Of a DNA stretch of 5,080 nucleotides, positions 1 through 5,080 are shown piece by piece (position 1 is the stretch's first letter; each line of letters opens with the position of its first letter). Below the pieces are notes generated by a model. The model did no database searches and had not been told where the DNA came from. It saw only the letters and a list, made by a program, of their open reading frames with translations. The stretch is from Candidatus Eiseniibacteriota bacterium (GTDB lineage Bacteria > Joyebacterota > Joyebacteria > Joyebacterales > Joyebacteraceae). Both the position numbers and the translations under genes were made by a program. The stretch covers positions 1-5,080 of the forward strand of contig DAOWCM010000168.1 of assembly GCA_030639555.1 (NCBI GenBank), given 5' to 3'.

Positions 1-171
1 TCCGTAGCGGCCGTTCGCCCGGTGAATGGCGCTGTAGATGAGGCGCCTGTACCGCTCGATGAATTCCGACCAGGCGTCGGAATCCCCGGAGCACAGCCTG
101 TCTATCATACGCTTGACTCGCGGATCAGTGCCATCTCGAGCCGTCAATCCGGTCCGCTTCCTTCCTGTCAT
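1..171 (-). CDS. Sigma-70 family (ECF-like) RNA polymerase sigma factor, N-terminal part, cut by the window edge
   Basis: The 57 visible codons run open from an ATG at 171-169 to the left edge. After a basic, probably disordered N-terminus of about 20 residues comes LCSGDSDAWSEFIERYRRLI (27-46), then YSAIHRA. This matches the start of sigma region 2 in ECF and related factors: a leading helix with a GD-x-x-AW turn, then F/L-I/V-ERY-x-x-LIYS. Sigma factors of this kind bind core RNA polymerase and direct it to a small set of promoters. The promoter-reading regions 2.4 and 4 lie outside the window, so the subgroup cannot be named. The start is supported by GGGAG at 178-182, six bases upstream, and by the TGATG overlap with the CHAT stop, which implies translational coupling. 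No separate promoter is visible before it. A zf-HC2 anti-sigma gene, if one exists, would lie further left. Confidence 0.78.
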   Translation of the reverse strand, partial: MTGRKRTGLTARDGTDPRVKRMIDRLCSGDSDAWSEFIERYRRLIYSAIHRANGRYG

Positions 172-1694
172 CAGTCGCTCCCGTCGCCGGGTTTCTTCGC
201 GGGAGAATGTCCGGAGGAACTCCCGCACAGGGTCAGCGTGGGGTCCCCGTACAACACGTAGTTGGCCCAGGTGATCGGGTGCCGCCCGAGGAGCGCGGTC
301 CTCGCCGCCGTCACGGCGGCGCCGAGGCTCCCTCCGCCCAGAATCGCCCTGTAGAACGCGACGCTGAATGCGGCGCTGCCGACGTCGTGCAGCTCCGCGA
401 GAGTACAGAGGTAGGCTGGAACTCCCGCCAGCATGAGGGCGCGCGCCGCGTCGGCGACGCTCTCACGCCGGGCCGACGGATTCGAGCTACACGCATTCGC
501 GAAGACGAGCGTCGGCGCCCGGACTCCGTCCGAGAAGAGCTCAGCCGGGCTGACAGGGGTACCGTCGCCGAGCACCCACCCGCGCTCGACACCATCGGCG
601 ACGCCCGTGTGGCCGGCGAAGTGGAGGACGTCGAACCCTTCCGCCAGGAGCACACGCAGCTCGTCCGCCGACCGCGGCGACTTCCTCACGACTCGCAGGA
701 GATCCGGTCTCGTCGCGCCGAGTTCGAGGAGGTCCGCGGCCTCACGCTCGGCGGCCGGGAGCTCCCGTCCGGACACGCCCGCCTCGAGGTTGGCAAGAAG
801 GAGCATCCGCCGCCGGCCGCCGAGCCTCGAGGGGCCGGGTCTCACTCCCGCGGTGTCCCGCAGCTGGCGCGTCACGGAGAAGAGCTGCCAGAGGAACTCG
901 CCGCCTGTGCGGGCGACCATAAGCTCCCAGGGGATCCCCGAGAGCTCGGCCTGAACACCAAGTTGCAGGTGGTCACCCGGCAGGTCGACCAGAGCGTCGG
1001 CGACCTCGCTCGACCCGCCCAGGAGAGTGCTTCCGATCGCCAGACCGAGAGCGTAGAGCTCCCGCTGTGCGTCGTCTATCTGTGCGCGGCTGAAGCCCCC
1101 GCTCTCGTTTGCCCCGGCGAACGATGCGCTCTTCTGCGCGAGCGCATGGAAGGCCTCGACGACGCGTTCCTCCTCGAGTGGATTCCGCTCGAGCACCGAG
1201 TCCCTCGCCACGGCGTCCCGCGAGCCCGCGACCACCACAGAGATCATTCCCGGCGGCTCGGCCCTGAACTGCACCGCTGGCGCCACCGCCGCCGGCACCG
1301 CCAGCGGAACGGAGCGCTTTCGTGCCACAAGGAAAAGGAACGCGGCGAGTCCGAGCAGGAGCACGGCCCACGCCGGGTGCAGGAATGCCTCGGCGCCACG
1401 GGCGAGGGCCCCATAGACCGCCACCCTCACGCTCCCGTAGTCGAGGGACCTGAGGACGACCCAGAGAACCATCAGTGCCAGGGAAGCCCACGCAAGGACC
1501 AGGGCCGGGAAACGCCTCTTCCCCGGTGCGCGTTGGGAGGGCGAACCCGGGTGAGTCCAGCGAACGGACGCTCCGAATCGCTCGCCGCACGCGCGGCACC
1601 GGAACGAGCGTTCCACCGTCCCTTCTGCCCTGCTCCAGCTCTCGCCCTCGACGTCAAGGCGCCCACCGCACTTCGGGCATCGTTCCCGCTTCAC
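171..1694 (-). CDS. Membrane-anchored zinc-ribbon CHAT-domain (caspase-like) protease
   Basis: From the GTG at 1694 this is a 507-residue protein (529 if the ATG at 1760 were used). A zinc ribbon opens it: CPKC at 6-9 and CRAC at 33-36 give four cysteines. Two hydrophobic segments follow, at about 62-81 and 103-124, each with a basic cluster on its outer side (K59-R61, R125-R127). The positive-inside rule then places both the zinc ribbon and the C-terminal domain in the cytoplasm, with a short loop outside. The C-terminal half is a CHAT domain, a clan CD cysteine peptidase fold. It has IPWEL at 254-258, a GGEFL stretch at 264-268, catalytic His362 in HFAGH, catalytic Cys402 in NACSS, and the C-terminal YGDP at 482-485. 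Both catalytic residues are intact, so it is probably active. No TPR repeats, common in CHAT proteins, are seen; residues 135-240 match no family I know. It sits after the ATPase gene and overlaps the sigma gene by one base. Its target is unknown; the sigma factor or a partner protein is a reasonable suspect. Confidence 0.88.
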   Translation of the reverse strand: MKRERCPKCGGRLDVEGESWSRAEGTVERSFRCRACGERFGASVRWTHPGSPSQRAPGKRRFPALVLAWASLALMVLWVVLRSLDYGSVRVAVYGALARGAEAFLHPAWAVLLLGLAAFLFLVARKRSVPLAVPAAVAPAVQFRAEPPGMISVVVAGSRDAVARDSVLERNPLEEERVVEAFHALAQKSASFAGANESGGFSRAQIDDAQRELYALGLAIGSTLLGGSSEVADALVDLPGDHLQLGVQAELSGIPWELMVARTGGEFLWQLFSVTRQLRDTAGVRPGPSRLGGRRRMLLLANLEAGVSGRELPAAEREAADLLELGATRPDLLRVVRKSPRSADELRVLLAEGFDVLHFAGHTGVADGVERGWVLGDGTPVSPAELFSDGVRAPTLVFANACSSNPSARRESVADAARALMLAGVPAYLCTLAELHDVGSAAFSVAFYRAILGGGSLGAAVTAARTALLGRHPITWANYVLYGDPTLTLCGSSSGHSPAKKPGDGSD

Positions 1695-1697
1695 GCA

Positions 1698-1705
1698 CTC
1701 CCTCC
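1698..1705 (-). promoter_or_regulatory. Ribosome binding site that decides the CHAT gene start
   Basis: GGAGGGAG on the minus strand, with its GGAGG core ending six bases before the GTG at 1694-1692. The in-frame ATG further upstream at 1760 has no purine-rich site before it and would put the hairpin inside the coding region. The GTG is therefore the better start. Confidence 0.7.
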
Positions 1706-1722
1706 GGAGCGTACGCACGCGC

Positions 1723-1755
1723 CCACACGCTCTTCCCTCAGGGAAGCGCGTGTGG
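1723..1755 (-). repeat. Strong inverted repeat (hairpin) between the ATPase and CHAT genes
   Basis: The arms at 1723-1737 and 1741-1755 pair over 15 positions with a single mismatch (1731 against 1747) and a three-base loop at 1738-1740. The hairpin lies in the 96-bp gap between the ATPase stop and the preferred CHAT start. It has no T-run on either side, so it is not a classical intrinsic terminator. As an RNA structure on the operon transcript it could slow transcription, protect one half of a processed mRNA, or set the relative output of the CHAT and sigma genes. The pairing is read directly from the sequence; the role is inferred. Confidence 0.6.
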
Positions 1756-1790
1756 CGCATGCTGGATTAGCAGGTCGAACGCGGCCCGTC

Positions 1791-3908
1791 CTACACGCTT
1801 GGGAGCAGCACGAGCGAATCAGCGAACTCGCTACCGTACCCCTCGCAGGTGAAGAGCAGCACTTGCCTCTTAGCTGAGATCTCGTCGAGCAGCTCCAGAG
1901 TGGCGGAGCGCCTCTCGGGATCCCAGTGGACGAGCGCATCGTCGAGTATAAGCGGTGAGCCGTCTCCGGGGGAAAGGAATTCCAGAAGCGCGTATCTGAC
2001 CGCAAAGTAGAGCTGGTCCCGTGTCCCCTTGCTCAGATCCGACGTCTCCAGACTGGGCGGCGCCGAAGGAGTCCCCGAGGGTGTAGTAACCGTCAGGTTG
2101 AGGTCGTCGGCCATCATCACCCGCGCGTACCGTCCCAGCGTGGACCGCGAGAGCACGCGGCCGACGATAGGCTCGAGCACCGTTGCGGCTTCTTCGTTAG
2201 CGCTCGCCATCGCCTTCGTCAGTGAGTCTCTGGTCAATGTCAGTATTCTTATGTTCCGCTCGAGTCCGGCGATCTCGCCTGTGACCCGCTCGATCTCCGC
2301 CTCGATGTCCGGCAGCGTCTCGTCAATCTCCATGCTCTCGAGTTGAGCTTCGCGACGCTTGATGCCCTCTCTCAGTTCCTCCACACGTGCCCCGAGTTCC
2401 TCGCGCTCGCCGCGCAGCTTCGACACGTCGACTGCGGTCACGACAGTGCCGCTCGAAGCCGCATCTCTCGCGCCCCCCTCCATCTCCAGAATGCGGCTCT
2501 CGAGCGCGGCAGTTTCTGTCTGGAGCTCCCTTTCCACAGTCTCGGGATCTTCCCCCTCGCATACTTCGTAGAGGGTCGCGTTCCAGACGTCCGCGTTGCG
2601 CCTCACCTCGTCCTGCTTGGCCGCGTATTCCTCGAGTCCTCCGTAGGTGCGTATACCCAGCTTCAGAAGAGACGCGCTCAGCACAGTCTCGCGCTTCTTC
2701 CTCTCCTGGACAACACTCCTGATCTCCTCCGCGGCGCTCCAGACACGTGCGGCCTTGCGCAGCAGGAAAAGCGCCCACCCGCCCAGTCCAGCGCCGACCG
2801 CGACCATGCCCCACTTGACAGCGGCCGCCACGTCCACCAGGAAAGGAACGACTGCAAGGACAACCGCCGCGACCCCGACTGCCACCACCCCGACCCCGGG
2901 TCGCAGGTCCACCGGGCTCTTGACTCCTGGGACGAGCCCCTTGAGCGTTTCAACCCTGTCGTCCAGCGCATCGAGCGCCGCCTTGGCGGCAATCGCTTCC
3001 TTCTCCTGCTCACGTGAACCCTGAACCATTGCGTCCCAGGCGTCGGCGACATCCCCACGGAGCTTCCGGATGCGGCCGATCTTGGCCGCGCGCTCGTCGA
3101 ACTCGGCCTGCAACCGCTTCAGTTCCTCATGCTGACCTCGCCTGGTCTCTTCGTTCAGGAAGGTTTCGTCGAGGCTTCCCAGTTCTTGCGAGGCAACGAT
3201 GAGCTCCTCGCGCTCCCGCGCCAGCTCGCTCCTGGCGCGCTGCGTGTCGTCCCACCGTTTGCGAATGACCGCCGCTCTCGGCAGGAGTTCGTCTCGCCGG
3301 TCGCGCAGTCGCCTCAGCGGACCGGGGTGCTTGGCCGACTTGTCCAGCCCGACCTTCAGCCGGTCGATCCTGCCGCAGATCGTATCGATGACCCGTGTCG
3401 CGTCGACCCTTCCGCTCGAGCTCGTCATCTTCCGCTCGATGAGCGGGACAAGGGCGCCGCGCCGCGCCTGCCCGCCAAGTCCCTCGAGCGACGCAAGGTC
3501 GTCCTGATACACCGAGGCTATCGACTCGAAGGCCTCGCGCGTCTCGAATCCGACGACGCCCGCGATGATGCGATCTATCTCACTGCGGTCCGTAATGACG
3601 TCGCCCTCGGTGCAGCGTGCGAGTTCCGCCGTGCCGGCCCCGAAGTCCTTCGTCAGTGTGTAGCTGCTGTCTCCCTGCTCGAAGTCCAGCTCCAGCTTCA
3701 TCCCACCACTTCCACCCCACTTCTCGAGAGATCTCAACGACGACGCCCTCGAAGCCGGGTCCGCAAAGAGCACGATCGACAGAGCCTCGGCGACGCTGCT
3801 CTTGCCGGCCTCGTTCGGGCCGACGATCAGGTTGAGCCCCGGCTCCAGCACGACCTCATGGTCGGCGAAGCGCTTGAAGTTGACCAGTCTCAGGCGTCGA
3901 ATTCTCAT
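1791..3908 (-). CDS. Rad50/SbcC-like AAA ATPase of the YhaN type, with a membrane hairpin in its coiled coil
   Basis: This 705-residue protein is an ABC/SMC-type ATPase and the likely partner of the upstream phosphoesterase. The N-terminus has the Rad50 strand pattern and a Walker A motif GPNEAGKSS (30-38). The Q-loop is VYQDD, with Q135. Charged, Glu/Arg-rich helical stretches at about 170-335 and 385-570 look like coiled-coil arms. The C-terminal half-site has the signature LSKGTRDQ (625-632), Walker B LILDD (653-657) and the D-loop region HWD (661-663). LSKGT rather than LSGGE, and DD rather than DE, resemble YhaN more than E. coli SbcC. No CxxC zinc hook is present. Two hydrophobic segments (about 339-358 and 366-383) sit between the arms instead, so the protein is probably membrane-tethered there. 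The H-loop reads FTCEG, with Glu689 where a His is usual. It is much shorter than SbcC (about 1,000 residues), so the arms are short. The ATG overlaps the upstream stop by four bases, with AAGGA nine bases before it, which points to translational coupling. Confidence 0.9.
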   Translation of the reverse strand: MRIRRLRLVNFKRFADHEVVLEPGLNLIVGPNEAGKSSVAEALSIVLFADPASRASSLRSLEKWGGSGGMKLELDFEQGDSSYTLTKDFGAGTAELARCTEGDVITDRSEIDRIIAGVVGFETREAFESIASVYQDDLASLEGLGGQARRGALVPLIERKMTSSSGRVDATRVIDTICGRIDRLKVGLDKSAKHPGPLRRLRDRRDELLPRAAVIRKRWDDTQRARSELAREREELIVASQELGSLDETFLNEETRRGQHEELKRLQAEFDERAAKIGRIRKLRGDVADAWDAMVQGSREQEKEAIAAKAALDALDDRVETLKGLVPGVKSPVDLRPGVGVVAVGVAAVVLAVVPFLVDVAAAVKWGMVAVGAGLGGWALFLLRKAARVWSAAEEIRSVVQERKKRETVLSASLLKLGIRTYGGLEEYAAKQDEVRRNADVWNATLYEVCEGEDPETVERELQTETAALESRILEMEGGARDAASSGTVVTAVDVSKLRGEREELGARVEELREGIKRREAQLESMEIDETLPDIEAEIERVTGEIAGLERNIRILTLTRDSLTKAMASANEEAATVLEPIVGRVLSRSTLGRYARVMMADDLNLTVTTPSGTPSAPPSLETSDLSKGTRDQLYFAVRYALLEFLSPGDGSPLILDDALVHWDPERRSATLELLDEISAKRQVLLFTCEGYGSEFADSLVLLPSV

Positions 3909-5041
3909 CCTATGGCGTCCTTTCCCTGAAGGAGCGCCACGCCAAGCTGGAGGGCGTCCTCGATCTCCTGACGTTCCTCCTCACTTCCGGCCTCCTCGAG
4001 CCTCGATCGCATGTGTCTCGCGAATCGCCCGACCACCATACGCTCGGGCAGCTGGACGAAGTCCTCGTCGCTCACCCTCACGTGGTAGTCCCTGACGGGA
4101 GGACAAACAAAGAAGTACTCGGCCGCGAGTTCCTCCACAAGGTCCCAGTCGTCGATCCCGGCCTCGGCCGACGTCAGCCCGGTCAGCACCAGCCGGAGAA
4201 CCGCGTTGGGATTCGAGTGTGCCTGCTGCCTGACCTGCTCGGCTATCGAGAACGAGTCCGACGCGTCAGTCAACTCGACTCTGGCCTCCATGACGCTCCT
4301 GGCCCCGACGCGCACCTTCGACACGATCGTCCCGCTTGCTCTCAACTCGACTCGCGCGACGTGGCCCTGACCTCCACCGTCCATTACCACGAGTTCAGGT
4401 GACCCGGGATAGACGGCCGGCATGCCGACACCCTCGATCTCATGCCACGACCGCAGGTGTCCAAGCGCGTAGTAGGACCAGCCCTCACCCGGGAGATCGG
4501 ACGCCGCGACGGGCTGTCCGTCTTCGACATCACTCTCCTCGGCCGCGGCGTGCAGGACCACTACGTTGAAGGCGAACGCCGGGTCTGGGTCCGGGTCGCC
4601 AGCGCTGTCATCCGGTCGCTGGCTCCCCAGGGGACAGCCGTGGATCTTGAGCCCGGCGTGCTCGACCGCCACCGAATTGCGACCCTCGAGGCCGAGCACC
4701 GATACTCGCTCGAGCCTGCCGAACTCGTCCCGGTAGCTCGTGTAGACGGATTCGATGCCGAGCGAGTCATGGGAGCCCGGAAGCAGGACGACGCTCGCAC
4801 TCGATTCGCTCGTCAACCGCGCGAATTCCCTCAGTACGAAGCGCACCGTTGCGGCCGACGGGTTGTTGGAATGGAAGAGATCGCCGGCGACCACGAGGGC
4901 GTCCGCGTGTTGGTCGATGGCCAGGTCAACGATCTTGCTCAGCGTTCGCCTGAGTTCCTCCCTCTGCTCCGCCGCCCGCGGGCCAAGCCAGCCGAGGGGA
5001 GCGCCGAGGTGAACATCGGACGTGTGTATGATGATGGGCAC
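3905..5041 (-). CDS. Mre11/SbcD-like (YhaO-type) metallophosphoesterase, probable DNA nuclease subunit
   Basis: This is a 378-residue calcineurin-like phosphoesterase of the Mre11/SbcD/YhaO group. Such proteins are Mn-dependent exo/endonucleases that work in the cytoplasm with a Rad50-like ATPase. The phosphoesterase motifs appear in order: SDVHLG (D9, H11), GDLFH (D54, H57), GSHD (89-92), LHAA (H164) and GHLR (194-197), followed by YPGSPE (211-216), typical of SbcD-like proteins. Residues from about 245 to the end would be the capping and ATPase-contact region. Two usual metal ligands are changed: the Asn of GNHD is Ser90 and the last His of GHxH is Arg197. D9, H11, D54, H91, H164 and H195 remain. 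The start is GTG, four bases after a GGAGG site at 5046-5050. The stop overlaps the start of the next gene, the Rad50-like partner. Family assignment is firm; nuclease activity is not, given the changed ligands. Confidence 0.9.
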   Translation of the reverse strand: MPIIIHTSDVHLGAPLGWLGPRAAEQREELRRTLSKIVDLAIDQHADALVVAGDLFHSNNPSAATVRFVLREFARLTSESSASVVLLPGSHDSLGIESVYTSYRDEFGRLERVSVLGLEGRNSVAVEHAGLKIHGCPLGSQRPDDSAGDPDPDPAFAFNVVVLHAAAEESDVEDGQPVAASDLPGEGWSYYALGHLRSWHEIEGVGMPAVYPGSPELVVMDGGGQGHVARVELRASGTIVSKVRVGARSVMEARVELTDASDSFSIAEQVRQQAHSNPNAVLRLVLTGLTSAEAGIDDWDLVEELAAEYFFVCPPVRDYHVRVSDEDFVQLPERMVVGRFARHMRSRLEEAGSEEERQEIEDALQLGVALLQGKDAIG

Positions 5042-5045
5042 GAAA

Positions 5046-5050
5046 CCTCC
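5046..5050 (-). promoter_or_regulatory. Ribosome binding site of the metallophosphoesterase gene
   Basis: GGAGG on the minus strand, four bases before the GTG at 5041-5039. It supports GTG as the start; the translated N-terminus then leads straight into the first catalytic motif at residue 8, as usual for this family. Confidence 0.7.
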
Positions 5051-5070
5051 AGCGATGGAGCCACAAGCTC

Positions 5071-5080
5071 TTCTTAAGAA
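5071..5080. repeat. Perfect 10-base palindrome at the upstream edge
   Basis: TTCTTAAGAA reads the same on both strands and lies 30 bp before the first gene of the operon, at the very end of the window. It stands out as AT-rich in GC-rich surroundings and could be part of an operator, a promoter region or the end of an upstream gene. Nothing else in 5042-5080 looks like a clear -10 or -35 box, so the operon promoter is probably further upstream. Confidence 0.25.

Noticed and set aside
300..327. Inverted repeat with a perfect 9-base core (303-311 with 313-321) and outer flanking pairs.
   Set aside because: It falls within conserved CHAT coding sequence made of Ala, Thr and Gly codons; GC-rich alanine codons give such pairing by chance.
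1723..1755. Hairpin as a rho-independent terminator.
   Set aside because: The stem is strong, but no T-run follows on either strand, and the downstream genes are on the same strand with coupled spacing.
207..1877. Long open frame of 556 codons on the plus strand.
   Set aside because: It runs antisense across the CHAT gene, the gap and the end of the ATPase gene. Its product is rich in Arg, Glu, His and Pro with no recognisable motif, as expected for the mirror of GC-rich genes.
1791..3908. Assignment of the ATPase as classical SbcC or Rad50 with a zinc hook.
   Set aside because: No CxxC occurs anywhere in the protein, and the signature LSKGT with Walker B DD fits the YhaN type better.
3129..3929. 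Open frame of 266 codons on the plus strand.
   Set aside because: It lies opposite the ATPase N-terminal half, which has clear Walker A and Q-loop motifs; the plus-strand product has no family features.
4442..5077. Open frame of 211 codons on the plus strand.
   Set aside because: It is antisense to the phosphoesterase motifs and is explained by codon bias of that gene.
1..5080. CRISPR array, Cas genes, or a mobile element carrying the operon.
   Set aside because: No direct repeats with spacers, no transposase or integrase, and no terminal repeats are seen in this window; the link to Craspase is by analogy only.

Overview
The window is GC-rich, probably bacterial chromosomal DNA, and nearly all of it codes on the minus strand. 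Four genes read right to left in close succession, and I interpret them as one operon. No rRNA, tRNA, CRISPR array, transposase or phage gene is visible. The lineage cannot be fixed from this sequence. GC-rich codon use, a CHAT-domain protein and an ECF-like sigma factor together would suit deep-branching soil or sediment bacteria, Myxococcota, Planctomycetota or uncultured FCB-type phyla, but that is only a guess.

In transcription order the layout is as follows. (1) Positions 5041-3905 encode a 378-residue calcineurin-like metallophosphoesterase of the Mre11/SbcD/YhaO type. It begins with GTG behind a GGAGG ribosome binding site. (2) Positions 3908-1791 encode a 705-residue Rad50/SbcC-like ATPase of the YhaN subtype, whose start overlaps the previous stop by four bases (ATGA). 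In place of the zinc hook it has a hydrophobic hairpin in the middle of its coiled coil. (3) A 96-bp gap holds a strong 15-bp hairpin and then a good ribosome binding site before a GTG at 1694. From there to 171 runs a 507-residue protein with an N-terminal four-cysteine zinc ribbon, two membrane segments and a C-terminal CHAT (caspase-like) peptidase domain with His362 and Cys402. (4) Overlapping its stop (TGATG) is the start of a fourth gene at 171, running off the left edge. Its 57 visible residues look like the N-terminus and region 2.1 of a sigma-70 family (probably ECF) factor.

The first two genes form a known type of pair (compare B. subtilis YhaO-YhaN): an ATP-driven DNA end or structure sensor and nuclease. 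Their coupling to a membrane-anchored CHAT protease and a sigma factor is what makes the window notable. It suggests a pathway in which a nucleic-acid event or DNA damage, sensed by the nuclease/ATPase, is passed to a protease and then to transcription. CHAT proteases linked to sigma-factor control are known from type III-E CRISPR (Craspase) loci, so the idea has precedent, but here it is inference from gene order only. Both enzymes of the pair also show changes at normally conserved active-site positions, described in their entries.
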